Positions 1 through 11,470 are shown, counted from the stretch's first letter. The stretch: 64,000 bases of DNA from Oreohelix idahoensis (GCA_024509875.1 JAMPIV010018984.1:1-64000), one strand, 5' to 3'. Numbers and translations: made by a program. The notes: a model not told the origin generated them from the sequence alone.

Positions 1-1181
1 GTCTGTATATGTGCGTGGTTCAGTAGCGAACATGAGGCAAGGCCTAGATAGTGCTCCATCCTGAACAGAACGTGTCGGAGAAAAGAAAACTGCATGGAAT
101 TGCCAAATAGTACACTGACACCTATCTTATTGACTAGAAGGAAATAATGCTGGAATTGCAGAGGCGTAGTAACCATTAGGGAGGAATATACTGGTGTAAA
201 TTGTTACAGATGAAGCTAGCAGTTGGCCTACCGCTCTGAACTCAGTGTTTGTTATGTATTGCGTTCAGTGTGGAAATAGATTATAAATTAGATCTGAAGT
301 AGGAGGTACAACCTTCTTGTTTCAGGGACTGTGGTCCTAGTTATTGAAGCAGCACCTGGTCTGAGTTTTGCTGAATCCAGAGGCTGACAGCATACTCCTT
401 GGTCCAGATAGCGACCAGTGAGGTGTCTCCAGAACACAGTGAAGCAATCGAGCAGAGGAGTCTTTTCCTGCCGCCATCACGAAAGATAAGCTTCTGTGGC
501 CAGAGTAGCTCAACATTATGTGCCCCCTCAAAAATTGACATTTTATTAAACACAGAGGGACAATTAATTGGTTCAAATGACAGGAACTATGAACTTTTCC
601 CAATACTATTTCCCCGATAATCAAACACTTGAAGTCATGATGAAAAACAACAACCAAGCTTGAACAAACCAGTATTACCTCATATTACTACTGCACAAAT
701 TACACACATAGAATAATAATAATAAACTATGTCAATACAAAGTTCATATATATAAACTGTGTACATACTACTTGTAATTACATTTGATTGTGATTCCTGG
801 TTCACTGTGTAGTTGAATCAGGATACCCATCATTGAAAGAATTAATACATATATTTTTAAACTTAAACACTTGACTCATTTAAGATAGTCTTATAGAGTG
901 TTATATGTGTGTGAGTGTCACAGTGTTGTAGAGTGTTGTGGAATAAATTAAACTGTTTATCTGTCTGTTGTTGTTGTGACTTACACTTCATCATTTTCAT
1001 AACCCTAGACATTTAACGTAGTCATCACAATATTCCAGAATAATTCTGACTGAGGTATAAATGTGGTAGCAAGTAAGGTCATCTGTAATACACCACACTT
1101 ATTAGATACAGATACCTTCACAGCTGATCTCAGTCAGTACACTAAGTCCCCTATAAATATTTATAACATCCCACTTTACCA
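1..1181 (+). repeat. 5' LTR of element A (right-hand part only)
   Basis: Matches 6844-8025 base for base apart from about nine substitutions and a one-base indel (after 664). The match ends at the shared 'ttacca' (1176-1181 / 8020-8025). The window edge truncates its left side. A TATA-like 'ctataaatatttataa' lies near the end. The antisense ORF at 337-657 recurs in both LTRs, but nothing else supports it as a gene. Confidence 0.85.
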
Positions 1182-1188
1182 TATATAT

Positions 1189-1208
1189 TGGGGTCTCGCT
1201 CCCGGGAT
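1189..1208 (+). promoter_or_regulatory. Primer-binding site of element A, tRNA-Pro-like
   Basis: Seven bases after the 5' LTR the sequence reads tggggtctcgctcccgggat. It begins with the TGG expected for pairing with a tRNA CCA end and resembles the tRNA-Pro primer site (TGGGGGCTCGTCCGGGAT) with small indels. The primer identity is inferred. Confidence 0.6.
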
Positions 1209-1375
1209 ATTGAACTTTCTCCTATTATATATATATTGGGAATAATAAACGTTTAAAAGGTATCCTTGGGTGGAATTAAATAAGGTTGAGCTCTCAGTGC
1301 CTGTGGTTGTCCTTGGATATTTAGTTACAGATTGTATTGTTTAGTTAGACATTATATACATTTACCTGTTAGAAA

Positions 1376-2771
1376 ATGGCGGACCTGGCCAAATTTCGAT
1401 CTGCTGCTGTGCAGACTGCTAAAGAGTTAGGAATGGACGGGCAAATTATGATTGCTTATGTCACTGCTGAATGTGACAAATTTATTGAACGCGAAGAAAG
1501 AAGATTAGAAAAAGAGGCTGAAAGAAAGTTAGAGGCTGAAAAAGAAATTAAGAGGCTGCAGATTGAGGCTGAGGCTAAGAAATTGGAGGCGGATCGTGAG
1601 GCGGAAATAAAGATGCTCCAGTTGGAAGAGAAAAAGGCTGAAAGGGAAGCAGAAGAAAAAAGATTAGCTGCAGAAATGGAAGACAAGAGATTAGCTGCAG
1701 AGAGGGAAGCAGAAAAGGAGGAGAAGAGATTACAAAGGGAACATGAGTTACGACTAAGGGAGTTTGAGTTTCAAAGCCATGCTCCTGAAAATGGTGCCAG
1801 TCCCTTTACCTCCGATGCTACTGCTAGTCAGGGAGCCTCAACCTCAGCTATGAACTTTCATTTAGATCATTTTGTTGAGAAAGAAGATGATATTGAGAGC
1901 TATCTAAATAGATATGAACTATTAGCTACCACGTATGGGTTAGAGAGAGAAAGGTGGAGCTTAAAGTTATCTCAAGGGCTTCGTGGGGCAGCTTATGAAG
2001 TTTTTTGCCAAAATGAGCAGACATGATCAAGAAAATTATGACATGCTAAAGCAGGCTCTTTTGTTAAGATATGAAAAGAATGCAGAATTTTATAGGAAAA
2101 AATTTAGGAATGCTAAACTACTGTCAGGTGAAACCTATCACCAGTTCTCTGCACGGTTAGAGACATACTTGGAGAAATGGACTTCTCTGCGGAAAACCCA
2201 AGATCTTAAGGAAATGGTCCTTATAGAACAACTAAGAGAGTCCATGGCTCCAGACCTGAGAAAGTTTCTCATGGAACAAGGGGCAGAGAGACTGGGTGAG
2301 TTACTAAATGTTGCAGAAAGGTATCAAGCAGCTCAGGCAGAGGTATCAGGTAATAAAAAGAAACAGGTAGATAATTTTAGGGCACCACAGAACTTTAATA
2401 AATTTGATCCTAGAGATCAAATTAAAGGTAAGCACCAGTTTGATAGGCCACGGTATGACAATAAAAATAAAACCCCACAATTCGATGAAAGGAAATATGA
2501 TGAAAGAAAATCTTTCAACCAAGGAAAGAGATGGTGTAAAAATTGTCAGATGGACAATCATGACACTGACCGTTGTAGAAGGAAACCTGTGTATATGGCC
2601 ACCCTTCAGGTCAGGTCGACCTCAAGAAAGGAGGAGGATATTATGATAAATACCACTCCAGAAGAGATGAGGAAGGCACAGGCTGGGGATAAGACCCTCA
2701 AGCCTTGTTTCAGGAAATTGTCAACTTGTCATACAACTCCAGGCAAGGGAGATTTTTACATGAAAAACTAG
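1376..2771 (+). pseudogene. gag: Gag of element A (frameshifted)
   Basis: The protein should form the capsid and nucleocapsid of the retrotransposon particle. The first frame (1376-2026) starts with a Glu/Lys/Arg-rich coiled coil of about 110 residues (repeated EAE, KRL), then a Ser/Ala linker, then the start of a capsid domain ('DDIESYLNRYELLA'). The second frame (entered near 2004) carries the rest of the capsid ('FRNAKLLSGETYHQFSARLE') and a basic tail with a CCHC zinc knuckle, CKNCQMDNHDTDRC. The shift falls in the T6 run at about 2000-2006, so it may be decay or a sequence error. Directly after the knuckle the reading joins 'TPEEMRKAQAGDKTL', which resembles the start of a Gypsy integrase. 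No protease is present, so that part appears deleted. Confidence 0.8.
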
Positions 2772-3263
2772 TTGATTTACAGGAAGGCCGGAACTAGATC
2801 CAATGGTCACGGACAGTTGGTTCTTCCAAAGACATAAAGGGCAGAATTAATAAGGAGCCTACATGTGAAACAAGATGGGGACCATGAGAAAATTGGTACC
2901 ATCATCCAAAAGGTGGCTCACAATTATTATTGGCCCAAGGCAAGGTGGGACATTGTGAATTTTGTAGAAAGGTGTAGCATAGCACATGAGGGAACACCCA
3001 CAAGTGGGAACATTAATCAGGACCTGGACACGCCACGGGGCAAACGTAGGCCTGACAATAGAAAGAAGAATAAAGTGGACCAAATGGAATGGGAAGCCCC
3101 TTTTCACGGACAAGCTTCAATTAATTGTTTTACAATGGCCACTATGCAGAGAGTGCAAAAGGATGTCTTACCCCAGGATAAGCCGAAAATCCCTCAATCG
3201 GACTTAAACAAACTGGAGGAAGAGGATGTAGAGAGGAAATCTCTCATCAAGAATTTTAAGTGA
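2650..3263 (+). pseudogene. pol: Integrase N-terminal remnant of element A
   Basis: The piece 2865-3110 reads like the H2C2 zinc-binding domain that opens Gypsy integrases: 'HEKIGTIIQKVAHNYYWPKA' followed by 'DIVNFVERCSIAHE', matching the family pattern His...YWP...Cys. The second Cys is degraded. Upstream 'TPEEMRKAQAGDKTL' also fits the integrase leader, in another frame. After about residue 50 the similarity stops, and neither the first nor the second catalytic Asp of the D,D35E core is recognisable before the C-terminal domain starts at 3371. I infer an internal deletion of the catalytic core. Confidence 0.6.
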
Positions 3264-3370
3264 TGAGAAAGCCCCAAGAAAAGAATTGGTAGCGGTCGTT
3301 TTGTGCATGATAATTCTGGGAAGAAAAATCATCACTATAGAGCTTCGAGTGGAAGAGACCATACCGGTGC

Positions 3371-5266
3371 ATGGACAAAGAGGTCCACAAAATTAAAGGT
3401 CCATATGTAACGCTGTTAAGAACGTGGACTGATGAATTGGCAGAGGAAAATATTACATCCTCATACCAATATGTGAATGAGCTGACCACTCGTTTAAAAA
3501 CTGGCTGGAAACTTGCCAATGAAAATTTGAAACAAGCCAGGAAGAAACATGCTGCCTGTTTCAACAGGAAGGCTAAAGACAGAGATTTGGCTGTGGGAGA
3601 GAAGGTACTGCTTCTTCTACCCGGTAGTCAGAATAAGTTACAAATTGGATGGCAAGGTCCATATACAGTTCTAGAGAAGGTGTCTAGAACCAATTATAAG
3701 ATAGATAAGAAGGGGAAGGAAAAAATATATCATGTGAATCTCCTGAAGAAATATTTGGAAAGAGAAAATCAGGAAGAGACACACTTGTTGACCTTGTCCA
3801 TTGCCATGGAGATGAAAAAGGAACCACTTTCATCATCTGAATATCCATTACACCCCTGTGAGACAGCGGCACAGGTGAAAATCAGTACACATTTAACGAA
3901 AAATCAGAAAGAGAGAGTGCAACAGGTTCTAGATAATCATACAGAGGTGTTAACGGACCGACCGGGGCATACAAACTTATTAGAATATGATATGAAACTG
4001 ATAGACCCCACACCTGTCTGTATGAAACCCTATTCGATTCCTTTTGCTAAGGAGAAAGCTTTGAAGGAAGAGATAAACTATTTGTTGAAGGAAGGAATTA
4101 TTTCACACAGTGAATCTTCGTATAGTTCCAGTGTTGTACTCTTAAGGAAACCCTCTGGAGAACATAGACTCTGTATAGATTACAGGAGACTGAATGCTAT
4201 TACAGAAGGACAGGTGGATCCATTGCCGGATACAAATCAGTTGTTTGCCAGGCTAAATAAAGCTAAATATTTCTCAAAAGTGGATCTGAGTAAAGGATAC
4301 TATCAGATTCCAGTAAAGCCTGAGGTTAGACCATACCTAGCTTTTAGTACCTCAGAGGGACACTATGAGTTTAACAGATTGCCATTTGGATTGAAGAATG
4401 CGCCTAGTGTCTTCTCTAGAATGATGAGAAAATTATTGGACCCTCTGAATAATCCATGCATTACAAATTTCATGGATGATATCCTTATAGCAACAGAAAC
4501 ATTTGAGGAACACATTGACTCTCTGAATATGCTGTTTAATCGACTTAGAGAAGGGAATTTAACAGCCCGACCAACCAAATGTTGCGTTGGATGTAAAGAA
4601 TTAGAATTCTTGGGACACACAGTCCATCAGGGAAACATGACCCCTGACCCCAAGAATTTAGAGAAACTAAAGAAAGCCCCGAGACCACAAACCAAGAAAG
4701 ACGTGAGATCCTTTGTATCATTATGTGGTTTCTACCAAAAGTATATCAAAAACTTTAATTCCATATGTGCACCGTTAACTGATTTGACACGTAAAGGAAA
4801 TCCAGATCAAATTACATGGACACCACAATGTGAATTGGCTTACCAGGAATTGAAGGAAAAGCTTACAAGCAAACCTATTTTGAAATAACCTGACTTAAGT
4901 CAAGAATTCATTGTAAGGACGGATGCCAGTAATATTGGGTTAGGTGCGACACTGCTACAGAAATCAGATGCATTGGATGGGGAATTAAGCCCAGTGGCAT
5001 ATGCTAGCAGAAAGTTGAATAAAGCTGAAACCAATTACTCAACTAGCGAAAAAGAATGTCTTGCAGTAATATGGGCGATAAAGAAATTCAATATTTATCT
5101 GTATGGGAAGGCATTTAAGTTGCAAACGGATCACAAACCCTTGTCGTTTCTAGCGCAGGCTAGGCATGAAAATTCTAGATTACTCAGGTGGTCCTTACTT
5201 ATGCAGCCATTTGAGTTTAGCATAGAGTATATATCTGGAAAAACAAATCTGGGAGCGGATTTTTAA
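3371..5266 (+). pseudogene. pol: Integrase C-terminus + reverse transcriptase + RNase H of element A
   Basis: One frame, broken only by TAA at 4886-4888. It begins with the integrase C-terminal GPY/F domain ('WQGPYTVLEKVSRTNYKID', then 'YHVNLLKKY'). It continues without interruption into RT ('LCIDYRRLNAIT', 'FSKVDLSKGYYQIPV', catalytic FMDD in 'CITNFMDDILIA', 'EFLGHTVHQGNMTPD'). RNase H follows (TDAS, SEKE, TDHKPL, so D/E/D are visible). The order INT-RT-RNH in a single ORF is the reverse of canonical Ty3/Gypsy and identifies the Gmr1-like arrangement. The frame ends 'GADF' at a T5 run; one more T would give the usual DFLSR ending. With the core of integrase and the protease absent, the copy is probably non-autonomous. 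Confidence 0.9.
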
Positions 5267-5366
5267 GCCGCCATCCGTGTGATGATAATCACCGTAAGCC
5301 CCAGAACTAATAATAAATTTCTCTATGTGTATATAGAATTATAGACTGACATATAACGTCTGTTTT

Positions 5367-5378
5367 AAGAGGGGAGAA
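5367..5378 (+). promoter_or_regulatory. Polypurine tract of element A
   Basis: The sequence aagaggggagaa lies just downstream of RNase H and is followed after two bases by tgtcgtgaaac, a plausible LTR start. No comparable purine tract precedes 6843, where the visible direct repeat begins, so this is the better 3' LTR boundary. Confidence 0.6.
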
Positions 5379-5380
5379 TT

Positions 5381-8025
5381 TGTCGTGAAACATTCTAAAT
5401 CCACATATATAAATTAAAAGGTAAATGTAAAGCCTACCACATAAATTCAATAAAAGGAAAGAGAAATGGTAAAAGTACAGTGCTGTCACAATGGCGTACA
5501 AAAATTCCCCTTGTTTTCTACTTCGTCTGCAAATTGTAACGTTTCACGTTGATAGTAAAGCCTACTGCATCAATACACGCTTTCTACAATAAAACGTGTA
5601 CTGCATTTCTAAGAAAACCTTGAGATACGCAAGCTGATTAATGACCTAAACTAATCTTCTTCTTCGATCCTTAACCACCGACCGTCAAAGCAGTCAGTGG
5701 CCATCGCGCCTAGTGGCGTCTTGTAGGGCAACAACAAATTGATTCCACTTTGCACGGTAGGCGGCCACCCCTCGTACAGTGCCCCAACTCTGGTTCACCC
5801 CCTGCATCCCAGCCTCCACAGTCCTCCGCCAAGTTGTCTTCGGTCGGCCTTTCTTTCGCCCTCCCTCAGGGGTCCAAAGCATAGCTGTTCCTAAATTAAT
5901 ACTTCCATTAATTTCATTTTATACACTACGTTAACATAAACGGAAAGACAGATGAACTTAGGATAGAGAGAGGGAGGGCTGAAAGCAGGAACGCATGCAA
6001 CTCTAACACGCGTCTCGCGATATACAATTAATGCCACCCTCCCCGCGCGAAAGGCCAGAAGCACTAACTTTTTTTCAAATAGACTATGATAAAAAAACAC
6101 TACCCATACGAGAGTTAGGTTTAAAAAAAAATGAAAAAACGCTAATTAGGAAACATGACATTATACTGTTTTATGTCTGAAAGCCTGACAGTACCCAGAC
6201 ACCACATCGTATCGAAGTGAACGGGAGGTAGAAGAAAATGCATATTTTGAACGCAGCCCCTTAGCCCCATTAAACTTATATATTTGGGTTCCTTAGGACT
6301 TGCTGACAAAGAATATGTTAAGTGTTACGCAAATAGTCTAGGAATTAACAAATTATAGCCAAAAGAAAATAGTGAGGGTGTCAGACAACACCAAATCATA
6401 ATCGCACAGTGGCATGTTTTGAAACCACTATTTTACGGGAAATGGGCCACCATGTAAAATCCTATTTGATTGGATAGAAGTAAATGTAAGGCTAAACACG
6501 ATTAGTCGGACTACAAATACTAATTATTTGTTGTTAGGGGAAACGGTAGTAAGGGTACTTTTTTGAAAAGCTGTGTAAACATGGCCCGATTGGTTAGACC
6601 CGCCAATATAGTCAATTAAGAGCGTCAGTTCAGTGCCACATTTTAAAAATAAACTTACTAAGAAACAGTGCGTTGAGATCCAGATCATATTTTTCTAAAT
6701 AAAAGTCTGGGACAGAGGCCGATCTGAATTTGTGCCATATTCATCGCCAGTCAACGTATCTGTGTATTATTTCCATGAATTGTGGTAAGCTTGATATATT
6801 CGATATCTTTTTAATGAAAATTGAATGTAAATTGATAATTTATGTCTGTATATGTGCGTGGTTCAGTAGCGAACATGAGGCAATGCCTAGATAGGGCTCC
6901 AACCTGAACAGAACGTGTCGGAGAAAAGAAAACTGCATGGAATTGCCAAATAGTACACTGACACCTATCTTATTGACTAGAAGGAAATAATGCTGGAATT
7001 GCAGAGGTGTAGTAACCATTAGGGAGGAGTATACTGGTGTAAATTGTTTCAGATGAAGCTAGCAGTTGGCCTACCGCTCTGAACTCAGTGTTTGTTATGT
7101 ATTGCGTTCAGTGTGGAAATAGATTATAAATTAGATCTGAAGTAGGAGGTACAACCTTCTTGTTTCAGGGACTGTGGTCCTAGTTATTGAAGCAGCACCT
7201 GGTCTGAGTTTTGCTGAATCCAGAGGCTGACAGCATACTCCTTGGTCCAGATAGCGACCAGTGAGGTGTCTCCAGAACACAGTGAAGCAATCGAGCAGAG
7301 GAGTCTTTTCCTGCCGCCATCACGAAAGATAAGCTTCTGTGGCCAGAGTAGCTCAACATTATGTGCCCCCTCAAAAATTGACATTTTATTAAACACAGAG
7401 GGACAATTAATTGGTTCAAATGACAGGAACTGTGAACTTTTCCCAATACTATTTCCCCGATAATCAAACACTTGAAGTCATGATGAAAAACAACAACCAA
7501 GCTTGAACAAAACCAGTATTACCTCATATTACTACTGCACAAATTACACACATAGAATAATAATAATAAACTATGTCAATACAAAGTTCATATATATAAA
7601 CTGTGTACATACTACTTGTAATTACATTTGATTGTGATTCCTGGTTCACTGTGTAGTTAAATCAGGATACCCATCATTGAAAGAATTAATACATATATTT
7701 TTAAACTTAAACACTTGACTCATTTAAGATAGTCTTATAGAGTGTTATATGTGTGTGAGTGTCACAGTGTTGTAGAGTGTTGTGGAATAAATTAAACTGT
7801 TTATCTGTCTGTTGTTGTTGTGACTTACACTTCATCATTTTCATTACCCTAGACATTTAACGTAGTCATCACAATATTCCAGAATAATTCTGACTGAGGT
7901 ATAAATGTGGTAGCAAGTAAGGTCATCTGTAATACACCACACTTATTAGATACAGATACCTTCACAGCTGATCTCAGTCAGTACACTAAGTCCCCTATAA
8001 ATATTTATAACATCCCACTTTACCA
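5381..8025 (+). repeat. 3' LTR of element A, about 2.6 kb
   Basis: Starts with TG after the polypurine tract and ends with CA at 8025. Only the right 1182 bases can be compared with the 5' LTR, which is cut by the window. A short LINE tail (5656-5889) is inserted in it. The remainder (about 5900-6840) holds no convincing ORF. The right flank 'caccg' (8026-8030) would be one copy of a 5-bp target duplication; the other lies outside the window. Confidence 0.6.
5656..5889 (-). mobile_element. LINE family D, 3'-end copy D2 in the LTR of element A
   Basis: On the minus strand this encodes the C-terminal tail of an APE-type LINE ('GRPKTTWRRTVEA', 'WGTVRGVAAYRAKWNQFVVA', 'LQDATRRDGH') followed by the family 3' end and an (AAG)n tail. 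It is flanked by imperfect 11-bp duplications, cctaaactaat (5645-5655) and cctaaattaat (5890-5900). Its 5' end falls at almost the same base as that of D6 (56651). Confidence 0.85.
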
Positions 8026-8139
8026 CACCGTGGGAAACTCCTTTTCTGATTGGCTGCCCTAGATACACACAGGAAAATACCCCCGCATTCCTTTGTTCAG
8101 GCCAGAACACTGGTGTCCCACTTTTCGGTCTTCAAACAT

Positions 8140-10245
8140 TTAACTATGCAATTGCGTAACATGCGACATCGCCTTACATGCATTGATGACCTCGGCCATA
8201 AGGAGTATGAAAAGATAAGGTGACAGAATATCACCCTGTCTTACACCACTGGTGATCCTGAACTCTTCCGACGGATGTTTTGCTATTCTCACATTATTTC
8301 TGAAAGTTTTGTAGAAGCTCTGTATAGCATGAATCAGATGTACTGGAATGTTTTTCTTTGCCAAGTAGTCCCAAAATGTGTTCAAGGGGACCTTGTCAAA
8401 CGCCTTTTCTAGATCCAAGAAACAAAAATCCATCTCACCTTTACACTCAAAGGGCCTTTTCCGTCAGTGGTCTGAGTGTGAGGATTATGTCTTGAATACT
8501 TTGGTTTTGTCTAAGCTACATTGGACCTCATCCATTTGTGGCTCAGCTAGGCGTCTGAGTCTCTGCTTCAGGATTCTAGAGTTAATTTTACAAAGAGATA
8601 TGCTGAGAAGAGATATGCCTCTATGATTTCAACATTGTCGGTTGTCATCATTTTTAAATATGGGTGTTATGATGGTAGTCTCCCAAACTTTTGGTACAGC
8701 CTTGTGGCACCACGCTGCCTGTAGGACCCTTAAGAGTGATAGGTTGCCTGCTGCTCCCATGTACTTAACCATTTCTGGTGTTATACCATCATGCCCTGGC
8801 TGCTTTGCTCATCTTGATTTTCCCCAGTGCTGCCTTCAGTTATTCCGTCTTGATGCCATCTTTGCCACCTTTGGTTTCCTGTTCTGTGATAGTGCTTACA
8901 ATTTCTGAGACTTGGCCTTGCTCGCCACCAAGGAGCTCTGAGAAATATTATTTCCATCGTTACATTACTTCTTTTGGGACAGTAAACAATTTTTTTGCTT
9001 GTCCTTTATGAGTTTAAGAGGGCACTGTTTTTCCTTCCCTTGATCTTTAGGGTCTTGTAGAACAATTTCTGGTTTTCTTGAGCATTTATTTCTAGCTTTT
9101 CTCCAATTCTACCCAGGATTTCTGTTTGGCTTCTAGCACTTTATTCTTTGCTTCTGTTCTGAGTATTACATATTCTGTACTTTTATCTGCAATCGTTAAA
9201 ACTCTTGATTCCAGTGCCTTCTTGGTTTCAAAGGTTGTCATAGCCGGGAGTTGTAGTGAGGATAATCTCTTACTGCAGATAAATGCTTCTACGGCACTTG
9301 CATCAAATAGCCTCTCTTTTTTTTTTTAACTACGAAAATTCAAAACGTTTATTTACAGTTTTCAAACATCTGTGGGATTGCGAATCGTCTCTCTCCTTTC
9401 ATTCTATATCTTAGTCGCTGTCTATCTGCACCTAAGCGCTGTCTCTAACTTGCCTAGGTTGGTCGTAGCTGCAGAACCATTGTTGTCGATAACCGTTATT
9501 CTGTCCTTGAAAACTCTTCATATCTATAATTTGCTGTATTCAATAGTGGACATTTCTTTTGCTACTCTGTCTTCTTCTCACTCTGATAGTAGGTACTGTT
9601 ATGGCGTATCTTGGAAAGAGTGGCCTAAACCGCCAGGGGTGGAGATTTCCGCCTATGTCTATGTTCCCTACTGACACGTTGGTGACTGTCTATAAGCTGC
9701 ACTTTGGACTATACATGTTTAACGCTGCTTCTTACTTCACATACCTGTTAGACTTGTAGTCTTGAAACTTGATAACGAAATCTTGAACTGGCAACATTGT
9801 ATGTCTTGACTTTATATACACAAACGTGTCTAACTTCTTGAATGGTAGCGTACGAGCGACTTGCTGGCTAGGCAAACAACTTGGTATAATACTGTAGCCA
9901 GAGCACCAACCACCTTCAGTGGCTTGTCCGCCAGGATGAACCAGCAAACAGCGCTCGCCACTACACAACTTTAATACTTGCAATTTCTCTTTTTTTTTTC
10001 TTTTTTTTTTAAATTTCTTTCCAAATTACAAAAACCAGGTGCATTTTTAATGAAATATAAGAAAGAATACATTTAATGTTTCATGTGAACAAATAGCCTC
10101 TCATAACCAAGACCAGCCTTCATGTCAGGTTCAATTTGAGTCCGGCGGAATATGATGTCCATATAACTGTGCCCAAGCGTGCCCAGCTTCACTCTGTAGG
10201 GGTCGGCACAACACGGGAAGTACCAGTTACTGGTTATAAGCATCT
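8140..10245 (-). pseudogene. RTE-type LINE copy C1, degenerate endonuclease/RT fragment
   Basis: The reverse complement aligns with LINE C4 (about 40940-41940): 'EYVILRTEAKNKVLEAKQKSW', the region for 'DYHHNTHI', then the clean RT piece at 8140-8433, 'FCFLDLEKAFDKVPLNTFWD' and 'GVRQGDILSPYLFILLMAEV'. The palm motif FADD lies beyond the break at 8140, so the copy lacks the RT active site and its 3' end. It is much more diverged than C2 or C4, hence older. A poly(A) retrocopy (9317-10089) interrupts it; the flanking halves 8140-9316 and 10103-10245 join exactly once the insertion and one duplication copy are removed. The part upstream of 'EYVILR' differs from C4 and its limit is uncertain. Confidence 0.75.
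9317..10089 (-). mobile_element. Poly(A)-tailed retrocopy inserted in C1
   Basis: On the minus strand the segment ends with AATAAA about 20 bases before an A-run (T-run at 9317-9327). The 13-bp sequence caaatagcctctc flanks it at 9304-9316 and 10090-10102. These are the marks of an mRNA or noncoding transcript reverse-transcribed by a LINE. The minus-strand reading frame at 9732-9983 has 83 codons and no ATG start, and I recognise no protein. Parent transcript unknown; a minus-strand A-rich stretch (T-rich at 9989-10010) lies near its 5' end. Confidence 0.8.
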
Positions 10246-11065
10246 TGCCCAACTGGCGAAGGGAATGGCGCGAGGGGCTACTTCCGACAGTGAGAGAGGT
10301 TCTAGCATCTCACTGGACAGCTACCGCCTGCTTCAAGCTGGGCAGCCTCCGGCCAATTAGATGTTGTCCCGCCAGTGTCTACTTTCCCAATTGGGTGCAT
10401 GGGGATTTGAGTCAAACCCGAACTGTAGACAGAAAATTTCGCACCAAAAAATAATCACAAAACAAGAAATAATAGAAAAAACCAATAATCAGATTGGGAT
10501 GTTGACTGGACTATCAGAAAACCTGCAGGACATACGCGATGTCAGGAAGACAGCCATAATCAACTGTCACAGAATTGCCTCCCCTGCTTTGCAGCTGTGG
10601 TCCTAATGTAAGAAAAATTACGTCCGTGATGCAAAAGGTCACCTCTCCCATATATGGCAATAAAACATCTGATCCTCTCTCGGAAATGTTTACAAATAAC
10701 CTCTTACATCTGCCCGGACTATTACAACATTTCCGCTCATGTGTGTCCGACTGATAAGTGTGTGTCTGTAATCTGTCCACAGATTTATCGCCCGACAAGC
10801 CTTATCAATGCTTAACCAAAGTCGTTGGGGCGATTTTAGTGCTAATCTGTAGTCTGATGTCGGCCACACCCAAGATTAACCAACATGATTGTCGGCTTTC
10901 CCAGCAGGGATGAACGGGTAACCAAACACTGTGACTTAACACTGAGAGGAGTTTATGAATGTTTGAAAATACAAAATATCTGCTACATAGCAGAGAAAGA
11001 AAAAGGTGCCGATCACTGAAACGCACGCAATTAGTCAGTAAAGCAAATATCACAGAATACGGCCG
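10246..11065. other. No recognisable gene
   Basis: Several short overlapping ORFs occur here, none with a family resemblance I can name. The right part may belong to the degraded start of the LINE fragment that becomes recognisable at 11066. Confidence 0.4.
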
Positions 11066-11470
11066 TAGTGGACAAGAGAGCGACCCAAAAATTATGTGAC
11101 GTTGGTAGATCAACAATAAACATGACCTTTTCTCTTCGCCAGTTCCAGGAAAAAAAAGAGCAGAAAAGTCCTTTATATATCGGCCTTATAGACCTTACAA
11201 TGGCATTTGACCTGTTTAGCAGAAATGGACTCTTCAAAATTCTCCTGAAAATAGGCTGCCCTACTAAATTGCTGGACATAATAAAGTAATTCCATGAAGA
11301 CAAGAAGGGAACAGTCCAATTTGCTAGAAGCACATCACAGGCCTTTGACACACGCAGTGGCGTTAAACATGGCAGCGTCCTGGCTCCGACCCTCTTCGGG
11401 ATCATCTATGCTTTGCTCTTGAAACATGCACTCAAAGACACACTCGTAAAAGATTTCCTGCCCGAGAGGA
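11066..11470 (+). pseudogene. LINE family H, RT palm fragment H1
   Basis: Reads 'VGRSTINMTFSLRQF', 'PLYIGLIDLTMAFDLFSRNG' and 'LFKILLKIGCPTKLLDIIK', then after a stop 'SFHEDKKGTV' (degraded) and 'GVKHGSVLAPTLFGIIYAL'. These correspond to RT motifs in the order expected for an APE-type LINE: 'GRSTxD', 'DLxKAFD' and 'GVxQGxVLxPTLF', with the Lys of KAFD replaced by Met and Gln of VKQG by His. The FADD motif is not present here; a similar family continues from that point in H2 (17878). No ends or duplications were found. Confidence 0.75.

Larger units (their letters stand above)
1..8025 (+). mobile_element. Ty3/Gypsy LTR retrotransposon A (Gmr1-like, INT before RT)
   Basis: Bases 1-1181 and 6844-8025 are direct repeats with about ten differences, so they are parts of two LTRs. 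Between them lie a primer-binding site, gag, integrase pieces, RT and RNase H, all on the plus strand. A polypurine tract at 5367-5378 shows that the 3' LTR really begins near 5381. The LTR is therefore about 2.6 kb and the 5' LTR begins outside the window. The integrase C-terminal domain and RT lie in one continuous frame with the integrase first, which is the order of the Gmr1 clade. Protease and the integrase catalytic core are missing, although the LTRs are about 99% identical. This suggests recent movement driven in trans. Confidence 0.88.

Noticed and set aside
337..657. 106-codon antisense ORF present in both LTR copies of element A
   Set aside because: Its conservation is explained by the near-identity of the LTRs; there is no known motif and it overlaps other short ORFs in two frames.
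10136..10454. ORFs of 69-74 codons near the C1 end
   Set aside because: No recognisable family, mutually overlapping frames and degraded surroundings.
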